Positions 15,820 through 23,889 of a stretch of DNA of 64,000 nt are shown in pieces. The DNA comes from JBFLVU01 sp964589625 (GTDB lineage Bacteria > Acidobacteriota > UBA4820 > DSQY01): assembly GCA_964589625.1 (NCBI GenBank), contig CAZPSH010000005.1:62001-126000 (forward strand). Reading direction: 5' to 3'. Every line of letters starts with the position of its first letter. Position 1 is the first letter of the stretch. The notes beneath the pieces are model-generated. The model made no database searches. It saw only the letters and a list, made by a program, of their open reading frames with translations, and was not told the origin of the DNA. The translations under genes were made by a program, and so were the position numbers.

Positions 15820-17063
15820 GTACGCTCCTTGAGGATTCGCGTCGCCAGGGCCTCCGCCGCCAGAGCCTGCTGTTCTCCACTCTCGAGGTCTTTGAGCGTA
15901 AAGACGCCGCTCTGGTGCTCCTCCTCGCCCACGAGGACCACCCAACGCACGTTCATGCGGTCGGCCCGCTTGAGGGCCGATTTGAACGAGCGCGCCGAAT
16001 GCTCCATCACCGCGACGGCACCGGCGGTCCTCAGGATCCGCGCCAGATCCAGCGCGGTCCCATACGTTCCCGGGCCCGACCAGGCCAGGTAGATCCAGGG
16101 CAGGCGTCCGGCCGCCGGCTTGGGGAGCGCGAGGAGCAGCCGCTCCATACCCAGGGCCCATCCGAATCCCGGCAGGGCCGGTCCCCCGAGCTGTTCCAGA
16201 AGGCCGTCGTACCTCCCGCCGCCCAGGAGCGCATCCTGGGCCCCGAGAGCGCTGGAGGAGACCTCGAAGACGGTGCGCGTGTAGTAGTCGAGGCCGCGGA
16301 CGAGACGGTCCCTTTCGGCGAAGTCGACGCCGAGGCGCCCCAAGGCCTCTCGAAGACCCGCATGGTGCGCAGCGCACGCCTCGCAGAGCATGTCGCGGAA
16401 CCGGGGTGCTCCGTCGAGGATGGCCTGGCAGGAGGGAACCTTGCAATCCAGCACGCGGAGGGGGTTGGTCTCGAGCCGCCGACGGCAGTCCCCGCAGAGG
16501 CCCCCGGCGCTCACCGACAGACGGGACCGGAGGGCCTCCACGAAAACGGGCCTGCACGCGGAACATCCGACCGAGTTTACCTGGACCCGCACCCCCAGCA
16601 CACCCACGGCCTCCAAGAATTCCGCGACCATGGCGATGGCTTCGGCGTCCGCCCCGGGGGCCGGGTCCCCCAGCACCTCCACCCCGATCTGGTGGAACTG
16701 ACGGTACCGACCCTTCTGCGGCCGCTCGTACCGAAACTGGGGACCGATGTAGTAAAGCCTTCCGTGAAGAGGCGACTCGTGGAGGCGGTGCTCCACCATG
16801 GCCCGCGCCACACCCGCCGTGTTCTCAGGACGCAGGGTCAGGCTTCTGCCCTTCCGGTCGGGGAAGGTGTACATCTCCTTGGTGACGATGTCCGTCTCGT
16901 CGCCGATGCCGCGGACGAAAAGCTCCGTGGGCTCGAGGACCGGGGTCCGAATCTCGGTGTACCCGTACTGGGCAAAGACGCGGCGCGCCGCCTCCTCCAC
17001 CGCCTGCCAGGTGGACACCTCGGGAAAGACCAAGTCCTGCGTGCCTTTGACGGCCGTGATCAT
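15816..17063 (-). CDS. hisS: Histidyl-tRNA synthetase
   Basis: 415 residues, normal length. Class II motifs are present: FRYERPQKGRYRQFHQIGVE (motif 2), the HisRS-specific LVRGLDYYTRTVFEV, and GGGRYDGL. A pair of CxxC motifs (CSAC and CGDC, about 183-212) is also present in some HisRS. ATG at 17063 has a GGAGG site five bases upstream. Heads the hisS-aspS-coaBC-UDG run of coupled genes. Confidence 0.96.
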   Translation of the reverse strand: MITAVKGTQDLVFPEVSTWQAVEEAARRVFAQYGYTEIRTPVLEPTELFVRGIGDETDIVTKEMYTFPDRKGRSLTLRPENTAGVARAMVEHRLHESPLHGRLYYIGPQFRYERPQKGRYRQFHQIGVEVLGDPAPGADAEAIAMVAEFLEAVGVLGVRVQVNSVGCSACRPVFVEALRSRLSVSAGGLCGDCRRRLETNPLRVLDCKVPSCQAILDGAPRFRDMLCEACAAHHAGLREALGRLGVDFAERDRLVRGLDYYTRTVFEVSSSALGAQDALLGGGRYDGLLEQLGGPALPGFGWALGMERLLLALPKPAAGRLPWIYLAWSGPGTYGTALDLARILRTAGAVAVMEHSARSFKSALKRADRMNVRWVVLVGEEEHQSGVFTLKDLESGEQQALAAEALATRILKERT

Positions 17064-17234
17064 GCGTCCTCCAGAGGGCGATTCTACCACGCGGGCGATC
17101 CTTCGGAGCCGAAGGCCGGAGGGCTCACGCAGGCCCCGCCCCCATCATCCCGGAAAGGATACGAGTCCAATTTACTTGGGAATGATCCTACTCCAGGAAG
17201 CATTCCGCGCGCCAGCCTGCGCGGACGAGCCCCT

Positions 17235-17711
17235 TCAACCCCGCTCGCGCAGAGCCCTCGCTTGCTCCCGGTCGAGGTCCTTTTCCCGGATAGCGTCGCG
17301 CTTGTCGTAGGCCTTCTTCCCCCGGCCGAGTCCCAACTCCACCTTCACTTTCCCGCCCTTGAAATAGACGCGCAGGGGCACGAGGGTCAGGCCCTTCTGG
17401 TCCACCCATCCGCGCATCTTCAGGATCTCCTTCTTGTGAAGGAGGAGCTTCCTCCTGCGCAACGGGTCCAAGGGAGTGAGAGACAGGTGGGTGTGCTGGG
17501 CGTACGGGGCGATGTGGCACTGGTGCAGCCAGGCTTCTCCGCCCTCCACGGAGGCGTACGCGTCCTTGAGCTGGATCCGTCCGGCCCGCACCGACTTCAC
17601 TTCGGGGCCGAGGAGGGCGATCCCCGCCTCGAAGCGCTCCAGGATCTCGTAGAGGAAGAAGGCCTGCCGGTTTCGGGCGGCCTCTTTGAGCCCCTCCTTC
17701 GCCTCCTTCAT
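17235..17711 (-). CDS. smpB: SsrA-binding protein SmpB
   Basis: 158 residues. The family core is evident (NRQAFFLYEILERFEAGIAL, LLGPEVKSVRAG, HIAPY, and the basic C-terminal tail with GRGKKAYDKRD). SmpB binds tmRNA and brings it to stalled ribosomes. ATG overlaps the anti-sigma gene stop (ATGA, 17708-17711), an unexpected coupling of ribosome rescue with a sigma/anti-sigma pair. No ssrA gene was found in the window. Confidence 0.95.
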   Translation of the reverse strand: MKEAKEGLKEAARNRQAFFLYEILERFEAGIALLGPEVKSVRAGRIQLKDAYASVEGGEAWLHQCHIAPYAQHTHLSLTPLDPLRRRKLLLHKKEILKMRGWVDQKGLTLVPLRVYFKGGKVKVELGLGRGKKAYDKRDAIREKDLDREQARALRERG

Positions 17712-17968
17712 GGCTTGCGAGGCGTGCGCGAGGGAGGGATGTGGCGCATGACCGCATCCTTGAAGGAGGCGGGCACGCCCACCGAGGGGAGAGTGTCCAG
17801 GGTGTCCAGGAGGCGGCGCATGGACTCGTACTCCGTCTGGCAGGTGGGGCAGGAGGAGAGGTGGTCCAGGATCTCCGCCGACTCCTCGGCCGTGAAGTCG
17901 TTCTCGATGAACCGCGGAAGGAGGGCGAGGATCTTGTTGCAGCGGCAAGTTTTGCTCGGGTCCGTCAT
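17708..17968 (-). CDS. Zinc-finger anti-sigma factor (ZAS type)
   Basis: 86 residues. The HxxxCxxC motif is His36, Cys40 and Cys43, with a helical C-terminus, as in short soluble ZAS anti-sigma proteins. No membrane segment is present. It starts 17 bases after the ECF sigma stop and probably inhibits that sigma factor. The ATG at 17968 follows a GGAAGG-type site. A longer frame upstream is out of the conserved region. Confidence 0.8.
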   Translation of the reverse strand: MTDPSKTCRCNKILALLPRFIENDFTAEESAEILDHLSSCPTCQTEYESMRRLLDTLDTLPSVGVPASFKDAVMRHIPPSRTPRKP

Positions 17969-17985
17969 GGCGCCTTCCTCTTCCC

Positions 17986-18558
17986 TCAACGGAAGTCCTG
18001 GAGCCGTTCCATCAGGATCTGCCTCGCGCGGAAGATCCTGTTCTTCACCGTACCGATGGGCATCCCCGTGATCTTCGCCATCTCCTCGTAGGACCGGAAG
18101 CTGAAGTGCCTCAGCAGGATGAGCTCCCGGTAGGAGGGCGGGAGGTCCTCGATCGCCTTCTGGACCTGCACCAGCAGCATCTTGTTTTTGTACGAATCGT
18201 GCGGACTCAAGGTTGCGCTCTCCAGGTGGAGGTCGGGAAGGTCCGGATTGTCCTGCCTTTCCTGGATGGAGGTGGTGCTCATCTTCTGCCTTCGGAGGTG
18301 GTCGATCGTGTGGTTGCTCGCGATCTTGTAGAGCCACGTGGAGAACTTGTACTGCCCGTCGTACCGTCGGAGGCTCTCGTAGGCCTTGATGAACACTTCC
18401 TGGCTCAGTTCCAGGGCCTCCTCATAGTTGTGGACCATGTGGAAGATGTACGTGACGAGGCCCTTCTGGTACCGCTCCACCAGGCCGCCGAAGGCCTCCG
18501 TGTCCCCGTCCAGCACCGCCCGGATGACTTCGCCGTCGGTCAGGATCCTCTGAGCCAT
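17986..18558 (-). CDS. ECF-type RNA polymerase sigma factor, RpoE-like
   Basis: 190 residues with region 2 (FIHMVHNYEEALELSQEVFIK-like, then YKFSTWLYKIASNHTIDHLRR) and region 4 (ALEDLPPSYRELILLRHF-like, SYEEMAKITGMPIGTVKNRIFRAR). It directs polymerase to a stress or envelope regulon. Immediately followed by its presumed zinc anti-sigma factor. Divergent from the small genes at 18656. Confidence 0.92.
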   Translation of the reverse strand: MAQRILTDGEVIRAVLDGDTEAFGGLVERYQKGLVTYIFHMVHNYEEALELSQEVFIKAYESLRRYDGQYKFSTWLYKIASNHTIDHLRRQKMSTTSIQERQDNPDLPDLHLESATLSPHDSYKNKMLLVQVQKAIEDLPPSYRELILLRHFSFRSYEEMAKITGMPIGTVKNRIFRARQILMERLQDFR

Positions 18559-18655
18559 CGCTCCAACCCCCGCCGCCCATTCTGGAGGGCCCCTCCCCTC
18601 CGGTCAAGGACCGCCCGTGCTACACTTTCCTCCTCGGGCAGCGAAAGGAGCCTTC

Positions 18656-18751
18656 GTGAGGTCCCACCGGGAGACCCTCACCCTTGAAACTCCGGGCCGC
18701 AGGGCCTTCGTCAACCTCACGGACCGGGTCCGGGAGATCCTGAAAGGGTGA
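18656..18751 (+). pseudogene. Truncated YjbQ/UPF0047-like N-terminus
   Basis: A GTG with a good AAAGGAG site five bases upstream opens a 31-codon frame whose product (LTLETPGRRAFVNLTDRVREIL near residues 8-29) resembles the N-terminus of the UPF0047/YjbQ family, normally about 135 residues. It stops at TGA (18749-18751), and the following sequence encodes an unrelated membrane protein in another frame. Probably a remnant fused to the next gene by deletion. The resemblance is judged by eye. Confidence 0.4.
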
Positions 18752-18767
18752 GATCGTCCAGGCGGGC

Positions 18768-19145
18768 GTGGGCCTCTTCATCCTCGCGGCGGTGGGGTGG
18801 TTCCTGTGGACGGCCTTGGCCCCGACGCTGGTGGGAGAGAGTGCGGAGGAGGCGGCCCGGAGGGAGAAGGAGGCGGCCCGCCAGGCAGCGGTCTGGGCCG
18901 AGGTGGAGGCCTCGCGCCTCATCCTGAAGGCCGACGCCGAGCGACAGGACCTGCACGTGGTGCCCGGCGTCTGGGAATCCCTCCTTCCCACGGTTCGAGA
19001 ATCCTACGTGGCGGCCGCGGCGGCCCACTACGGGTGGAACCGATGCTTCGTCCTGGATGCGGCCACGGGGCGCACATTGGGATGGTACCAGTCGGGCCGG
19101 GGGTTCCACGTCCCCCGCCGTTCCGAAGCCCCGGAGCAACGGTAG
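18768..19145 (+). CDS. Small membrane-anchored protein of unknown function
   Basis: 125 residues from GTG at 18768. One hydrophobic N-terminal segment (about 2-22), then an Ala/Glu-rich helix (about 28-60) and a compact C-terminal part. No family recognised. The frame is open back to 18744, where it overlaps the end of the truncated YjbQ-like ORF, and the start has no clear ribosome site. Translation may therefore depend on the short upstream ORF. Confidence 0.45.
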   Translation: MGLFILAAVGWFLWTALAPTLVGESAEEAARREKEAARQAAVWAEVEASRLILKADAERQDLHVVPGVWESLLPTVRESYVAAAAAHYGWNRCFVLDAATGRTLGWYQSGRGFHVPRRSEAPEQR

Positions 19146-19230
19146 TCTCACCTTTCCAATCCGACCGGGGGGTTGGACCCGAAGCACCCTCCGGTGCCCG
19201 ATGGCGGAGTCGGATTGGGGCGGGCGGACG

Positions 19231-19827
19231 TCAGCGCCCCGCACCGAAGAAGGTCCGGCCCAGTCGCTTCGCCTCGTCGAGGTACCTCCGTCGGCGCGAG
19301 TCCGCCGCCTCCGTGACCCCGTGAAAGATCTCGAGCCGGACCGTTCTGACTCCGCACATGCGGAGCGTCCAGTCCACGAGGACCTTCCGCATGGGGCGGT
19401 GGAACCCGAAAGTCCGGTAAAGAAGAGCCGAGGCGCCCGCCGTGCAGAGGACGAGGGCTCGCTCCTGGCCGAGAAGTCCCTCCACACGGCCTCCTGGAAG
19501 AAACCGGAAGGCGAAGCCTTCGAAGAACACGCGGTCCACGAAGCCTTTCACCATGGCGGGCGGGCCGAACCAGTACACCGGAAAGACGAAGGCCAATCCC
19601 CCGGCCGCCGAAACGCGCGCCTGGAGGGCCGCGACGTCGGGCGCGAACCGCCCGGTGGCGGCCGCCTCCAAGTCCTCCGACCGCATTTCGGGGCGAAATC
19701 CCTCGCCATGCAGGTCCAAGAAATCCACCTCGTGGCCCTCGCCTTCCAAGGATTCCCTCAACGCGGCGGCCACGGAGGCGTTAAAGGAATCGGCGCGGGG
19801 ATGGGAGAGGACCAGGAGAATCCTCAC
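19231..19827 (-). CDS. NAD(P)H dehydrogenase (quinone), flavodoxin-like fold
   Basis: 198 residues of the NQO1/KefF/MdaB family. It begins with the FMN/FAD-binding motif LVLSHPRADSFN (5-16), has FVFPVYWFGPPAMVKGFVDRVF in the middle, and the family's typical substrate-loop region. Likely a two-electron quinone reductase. Starts with GTG ten bases after the flavin reductase-like gene, so the two are co-transcribed. Confidence 0.8.
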   Translation of the reverse strand: MRILLVLSHPRADSFNASVAAALRESLEGEGHEVDFLDLHGEGFRPEMRSEDLEAAATGRFAPDVAALQARVSAAGGLAFVFPVYWFGPPAMVKGFVDRVFFEGFAFRFLPGGRVEGLLGQERALVLCTAGASALLYRTFGFHRPMRKVLVDWTLRMCGVRTVRLEIFHGVTEAADSRRRRYLDEAKRLGRTFFGAGR

Positions 19828-19837
19828 CGGCGCCCCC

Positions 19838-20353
19838 TTAGGCCTTTCGGAAGCGGGCCGAGGCCCACACCGCGAGCACCTCGCCCAGGAAGGCCGTGTG
19901 GTAATCCCGCTGTGGGTAGTTCCCCTCGATGGAGGGATCCCTGAAGCGCGCCGGATCCACTTGCATCGTGGCCATGAGACGGCACTCGAGGGACAGGTCG
20001 GACCCGGCGATACGGACCACGGGGACCTCCGAGGAGGCCTCGGGGACCAGCCCCGCCGCCTTCCATTTGTCGAGGTCCCGGCCCGACCGCGTCCCGCACA
20101 GTTCGAGGGCGTTCCGGCGCGAGGCGGGGAGGACGTTCAGGGTGAAGGCATGCCCCGCTTCGAGGAGGCCGAAGGTGTGGCGTGTTGGGCGGACGTAGAC
20201 GGTGACGGCGGGCCGGTTCCAGATCGTCCCGAACCCGCCCCAAGATACGGTCATGGGGTTGGGTCGCTCCGTCCCCGCCACGAGAAGGGCCCACTCCTTG
20301 TCCAAAAGATGGAAGGGCCGAAGGATGACCTCCGCAGGATCGACGCGGGTCAT
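19838..20353 (-). CDS. Flavin reductase-like FMN-binding protein
   Basis: 171 residues with the flavin reductase-like domain (NPMTVSWGGFGTIWNRPAVTVYV near 32-54, YVRPTRHTFGLL). These proteins bind FMN and reduce flavins or act as split-barrel oxidoreductases. ATG overlaps the upstream lipoprotein stop (ATGA, 20350-20353). Followed by the quinone oxidoreductase gene. Confidence 0.78.
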   Translation of the reverse strand: MTRVDPAEVILRPFHLLDKEWALLVAGTERPNPMTVSWGGFGTIWNRPAVTVYVRPTRHTFGLLEAGHAFTLNVLPASRRNALELCGTRSGRDLDKWKAAGLVPEASSEVPVVRIAGSDLSLECRLMATMQVDPARFRDPSIEGNYPQRDYHTAFLGEVLAVWASARFRKA

Positions 20354-20922
20354 GGCCTCTGCCCCTTCCCGGCGCTTGCTTCGAGGAATCGGAAGAGGTC
20401 CTCGGAGGCCCGCTTCAGGCAGAGCCTCGCGGCGGCCTCGGGGGTTTCCACGAGCCCCCACCGCCCGCGCACCTGGCTTCTCACGGCGTAGAGCCGTCGG
20501 CCCTCCCCATCCCTCAGGACGAGCAGGAGGTCCGCGTCGGCATAGCGCCGGTTCCCTTCTCCCCGGGGGTCCAACCCGGTGCGTGCACCGGCCCCCATGG
20601 GGGATCCCGTTCCTGGTTGGACCCTTCCCGGGTCCGCCGAGGCCGTGACCTCCGGACTCGAGGTCCGCCCCGAAAAGAGGATCTCGATCCGCCCGCCGAG
20701 GGGGTCTTCCCCGGGCGGAAGCCGTTCGGAGAAGGCGATGCGGGCCAGGTCTTCGAGCAGTGGGGTCAGGTCGGACGGATCGCACCGAACCTCCAGACGA
20801 TAGGCGGGGACCCGGAGCAATGCGGAGGCGTCGGCCTCGGGCTCCCGCAGCACGGTGGCGCATCCGCCAAGGGCGAGAAGCCCGGCCAGAAGGAGCGGGG
20901 CGGGCGGGTGTCCAACGGTCAT
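20350..20922 (-). CDS. Putative outer-membrane lipoprotein
   Basis: 190 residues with a lipoprotein signal: hydrophobic segment 9-20 and lipobox LALGGC (Cys21). The rest is a soluble domain I do not recognise. It ends with helical Leu/Arg-rich sequence. ATG overlaps the patatin-like gene stop (ATGA, 20919-20922). Secretion by the lipoprotein route is well supported, function is not. Confidence 0.65.
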   Translation of the reverse strand: MTVGHPPAPLLLAGLLALGGCATVLREPEADASALLRVPAYRLEVRCDPSDLTPLLEDLARIAFSERLPPGEDPLGGRIEILFSGRTSSPEVTASADPGRVQPGTGSPMGAGARTGLDPRGEGNRRYADADLLLVLRDGEGRRLYAVRSQVRGRWGLVETPEAAARLCLKRASEDLFRFLEASAGKGQRP

Positions 20923-21842
20923 GGCGTCGCCTCCACGGGAACGCGGCGGGTCTTTCGGGCAATGGCCTCCCGTATCGCCGGGAGGGCCGCGCGGGCGGCC
21001 GCCTCCCCCGCTTCAATCAGGCGCTTCTTCTGGCTGAAGTCGTCGAAGGCCACCCCCTTTACATCGGGCTGGACGACCACGTCGGCCTCCGCCGCCCTCA
21101 GCCTTCCGATCTCCTGGTACATGATCATCGCCGAGTGTAAGGCCACCTCCACCGGATTTCTCGGCGTGGTCGATGGGAGGCCCGCCGGAATGGCCACACC
21201 GATGACCACCTCGGCGCCTCTCCGGCGGGCAACATCGGCCGGAACGGGGTCCAGGACGCCCCCATCTACGTAAGTCGCCCCCCCGAACTGGACGGGCACG
21301 AAAACCCCCGGAATGGCGCAGGAGGCATGGACCGCTTGGGCTACGGAACCACGCTCGAAGACCACCGCCTGCCCCGTCCGGATGTCCACGGCCACGGGGT
21401 AGAAGGGGACCGGGAGGGTTTCCAGCGTCTTGTGGCGCAAATTGCGGCTCAGAAACGCCTCCAGCCTCTCGCCCTTCACCAGGCCGCCCGAAAGGAGGGC
21501 CAGGGCCTTGTAGTCAAAGAGGTCCTCCTCCTGGACTTCGACGGCCAGGAACTCGGCGTCGAGGACCCTTCCCGAATCGGCATAGAGCGCCCCGATGAGA
21601 CTTCCCACGGAGGTCCCGGCCACGAGGTCAACGGGGATCTTCTCCTGCTCGAACACCCTCAGGACGCCGATTTCCGCGAACCCGCGGGCCGCGCCGCCCC
21701 CGAGGGCCAGTCCCACCTTGGGGGGGATCTCCCGCATCGCCTGGGGCGGGATCTCGACGGGGGGAGGCTTCTGTGGCGCGCAGGCGTAGAGCGCGAGACA
21801 GAGGGCGGCGAGGAGCGGCCCGGCGGCTGGTCTTCGTGACAT
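20919..21842 (-). CDS. Patatin-like phospholipase, lipoprotein
   Basis: 307 residues. Lipobox ending at Cys21 (LALYAC) suggests lipid anchoring. Catalytic features of the RssA/patatin family are complete: oxyanion loop GGGAARG at 48-54, nucleophile elbow GTSVG with Ser78, and catalytic Asp193 in DGG. Likely hydrolyses membrane phospholipids or acyl chains. Its AGGAGG ribosome site (21849-21854) touches the CCA end of tRNA-Leu, so the mRNA probably shares the tRNA transcript. Confidence 0.88.
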   Translation of the reverse strand: MSRRPAAGPLLAALCLALYACAPQKPPPVEIPPQAMREIPPKVGLALGGGAARGFAEIGVLRVFEQEKIPVDLVAGTSVGSLIGALYADSGRVLDAEFLAVEVQEEDLFDYKALALLSGGLVKGERLEAFLSRNLRHKTLETLPVPFYPVAVDIRTGQAVVFERGSVAQAVHASCAIPGVFVPVQFGGATYVDGGVLDPVPADVARRRGAEVVIGVAIPAGLPSTTPRNPVEVALHSAMIMYQEIGRLRAAEADVVVQPDVKGVAFDDFSQKKRLIEAGEAAARAALPAIREAIARKTRRVPVEATP

Positions 21843-21853
21843 GGGGATCCTCC

Positions 21854-21940
21854 TGGTGCCGGAGGCGGGGCTCGAACCCGCACGGCCTTGCGGCCAGGGG
21901 ATTTTAAGTCCCCAGCGTCTGCCCGTTCCGCCACTCCGGC
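21854..21940 (-). tRNA. tRNA-Leu (anticodon TAA)
   Basis: An 84-nt type II tRNA plus encoded CCA (21854-21856). The acceptor stem GCCGGAG/CTCCGGC is perfect, the anticodon loop reads CTTAAAA, a long variable arm (GGCCGCAAGGCC) is present and the T-loop is GGTTCGAGCC. Encoded 141 bases downstream of tRNA-Cys and directly before the patatin-like gene. Confidence 0.96.
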
Positions 21941-22080
21941 CGCCGTCAGTATACGGCGGATCGCTTTCGAAGGGCCCAATCCACGGTAGGGTCCCCCCCC
22001 CGAGCCTTGGGGCTCCGGCCGATGAGGGTGCCAAGGCCGCACGACCCTTCACCGGTGGATTTGGGGTGAGAAAAAGGAAC

Positions 22081-22154
22081 TGGAGGCGCCGACCGGAATC
22101 GAACCGGTGATGAGGGCTTTGCAGGCCCCTGCCTTACCGCTTGGCTACGGCGCC
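22081..22154 (-). tRNA. tRNA-Cys (anticodon GCA)
   Basis: A 71-nt tRNA plus encoded CCA (22081-22083). Acceptor GGCGCCG/CGGCGCC is perfect, the anticodon loop reads CTGCAAA and the T-loop GGTTCGATTCC. First gene of a tRNA-Cys/tRNA-Leu/patatin transcript starting from the promoter just upstream. Confidence 0.96.
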
Positions 22155-22166
22155 CCAAGCCCGGTC

Positions 22167-22195
22167 ATTATGGGCTCCGGGCCTGCGCCTGTCAA
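22167..22195 (-). promoter_or_regulatory. Promoter of the tRNA-Cys/tRNA-Leu unit
   Basis: On the minus strand TTGACA (22190-22195) and CATAAT (22167-22172) with a 17-bp spacer, about 12 bases before tRNA-Cys. The spacing and boxes are near consensus, as expected for stable RNA genes. Confidence 0.85.
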
Positions 22196-22302
22196 CCTTT
22201 TCAGCCCTCCCAAGAGGGGTGGTGGCGCAGGTCGGGAAGGGGCGTCCGACTTGCGCGCGGCGGCCGCCTCCGGCAGGATGGCGGTCAGGGGAGGAGTTGT
22301 GA

Positions 22303-23430
22303 ATGGCGAAGGAGAAGGAAGCGGTCGGATCTGGGGACGTGGTCCGATGGGTCCGGAATCTGCGGGACGAGCGCCGGGCCGCGGCGGTCTACGAGGCCCT
22401 CGCGCAGGCGGAGAAGGATGGGGAGCGGGCCTCTCTGTTCCGTGACCTCGCCGCCATGGAAACTCGTCACGCCGAGGTCTGGGAAGAGAAGCTGCGGGAT
22501 GCGGGGGTGAAAGCCGCCGCCGTCCGCCCGGGATTCCGAGACCGCATTCTCCTCCTCCTGGCTGGCCGCTTCGGCACGGCGGCCGTTCTGCCCATCCTGG
22601 AGGCCACCGAGCGCTACGCCGATGGTAGCTACGCCGGCCAGGCCGACGCCCGGGCCGCGGGCATGGACCGTGAGGAGAAGGTCCACGCCCGAGTCTTCGA
22701 AACCCTCGGGGCATCTGGAAGCGCCGCCATCGCTCGCCAGGAAACCTGGCACCGGGGCTCCCGGGGGGGCTCCCTTCGGGCGGCCGTGTTCGGGATGAAC
22801 GACGGCCTCGTTTCCAATTTCTCCCTGATCATGGGCGTGGCCGGCGCTGGCCCCGGTCGGGGCGTCCTGCTTTTAACGGGAACGGCGGGTATGCTGGCCG
22901 GGGCCTTTTCCATGGCCGCCGGCGAATACGTCTCCGTGAAGTCCCAGCGGGAGCTGTACGAGCACGAGATTCGGAAGGAGGCGGAAGAGCTTCAGAACTC
23001 CCCCGAAGAGGAGGCCCGGGAATTGGAACTCATCTACCGCGCCAAGGGCATTCCCAAGGAGCAGGCCGCCGGCCTTGCGCACGCCATCGTTGAGAGTCCC
23101 CAGTCCGCCCTGGATACGCTGGCCCGAGAGGAATTGGGTCTCGACCCTGGGGATCTCGGCTCGCCCTGGGCGGCGGCGGCCAGCTCCTTTTTCGCCTTCG
23201 TGGCGGGCGCCTTCCTCCCCCTGGCCCCCTTTCTGATCCTGGACGCGGGGCCTGGTGTTATCGTCTCGGCCGGGCTCAGCGCCGCCGCCCTCCTGGCCGT
23301 GGGCGGCCTCCTGGCCTTCTTCACGGGGCGGAGCGTCCTCTACGGGGCCTTTCGCATGGCGGCCATTGGAGGAACCGTGGCCCTGGTGACCCACCTCCTT
23401 GGTCGCCTCATCGGGGTGTCCCTAGGTTGA
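22303..23430 (+). CDS. Ferritin-like domain fused to VIT1/CCC1 iron-manganese transporter
   Basis: 375 residues. The N-terminal part (about 10-145) is a rubrerythrin-like helical domain with metal-type Glu residues (ETRHAEVWEEK near 48-58). The C-terminal part is a VIT1/CCC1 membrane domain with the hallmark FGMNDGLVSNFSLIMGV near 162-178, MAAGEYVSVKSQ and five hydrophobic segments. It resembles MbfA-type iron exporters. ATG at 22303 has GGGGAGGAG upstream. Its end overlaps the convergent tsaE gene by 23 bp. Confidence 0.88.
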   Translation: MAKEKEAVGSGDVVRWVRNLRDERRAAAVYEALAQAEKDGERASLFRDLAAMETRHAEVWEEKLRDAGVKAAAVRPGFRDRILLLLAGRFGTAAVLPILEATERYADGSYAGQADARAAGMDREEKVHARVFETLGASGSAAIARQETWHRGSRGGSLRAAVFGMNDGLVSNFSLIMGVAGAGPGRGVLLLTGTAGMLAGAFSMAAGEYVSVKSQRELYEHEIRKEAEELQNSPEEEARELELIYRAKGIPKEQAAGLAHAIVESPQSALDTLAREELGLDPGDLGSPWAAAASSFFAFVAGAFLPLAPFLILDAGPGVIVSAGLSAAALLAVGGLLAFFTGRSVLYGAFRMAAIGGTVALVTHLLGRLIGVSLG

Positions 23431-23872
23431 GGCGACGGGGACCCTCGATTACGGCTCGACGGGACTTGCCGTTTCCTTGAAAGGCCAGCCTCCAAAGGGG
23501 GCGTCCCGAGGATGTCCACAGCCTCTCGCCGGCGCTGGGCCACTCCACGACCAACACGTCCGTGGAGGTGAGCGCCTCGTACAGGCCGAGCGCTTCGAGG
23601 TCGGAGGATCCGCCGCACCGGTACAGGTCCACGTGGATCACCGCGAGGCCGGCCTTCCCCTCCGGATATCTCTGGACCAGCGTGAAGGAGGGACTCGACA
23701 CCCACGACGGGTCGATGCCGAGGGCCTCCGCCAGGTAGCGGGTGAAGGTGGTCTTACCTGCCCCGAGATCGCCCTCCAGGAGGAGGAGGTCCCGGCCCAC
23801 CAGGGACCGGGCCAGCCGTCTGGCGAGGGACCGGGTCTGGGCGAGGGTCTGGAGGGAGAGGGTTTCCGCCAA
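23408..23872 (-). CDS. tsaE: tRNA t6A ATPase TsaE
   Basis: 154 residues. Walker A is GDLGAGKTT near 34-42, followed by VSSPSFTLVQRY and HVDLYR, the TsaE signature; EWP marks the C-terminal part. TsaE supports TsaD/TsaB in making threonylcarbamoyl-A37 in tRNA, the base that MtaB (also in this window) can methylthiolate. I chose the TTG at 23872 because it has AGGAGG seven bases upstream and starts the conserved region; the longer frame overlaps the nnr gene. Confidence 0.9.
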   Translation of the reverse strand: MAETLSLQTLAQTRSLARRLARSLVGRDLLLLEGDLGAGKTTFTRYLAEALGIDPSWVSSPSFTLVQRYPEGKAGLAVIHVDLYRCGGSSDLEALGLYEALTSTDVLVVEWPSAGERLWTSSGRPLWRLAFQGNGKSRRAVIEGPRRLNLGTPR

Positions 23873-23889
23873 GGACGATCCTCCTGGAC

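Noticed and set aside
21993..22001. Run of nine C between tRNA-Leu and tRNA-Cys
   Set aside because: No promoter boxes flank it and it lies inside the tRNA transcript; too short to call a switch.
23408..23430. Frameshift suspected where the ferritin-VIT gene and tsaE overlap
   Set aside because: Both proteins end in their normal way; a 23-bp convergent overlap is plausible, as with mtaB and the kinase gene at 31755-31783.
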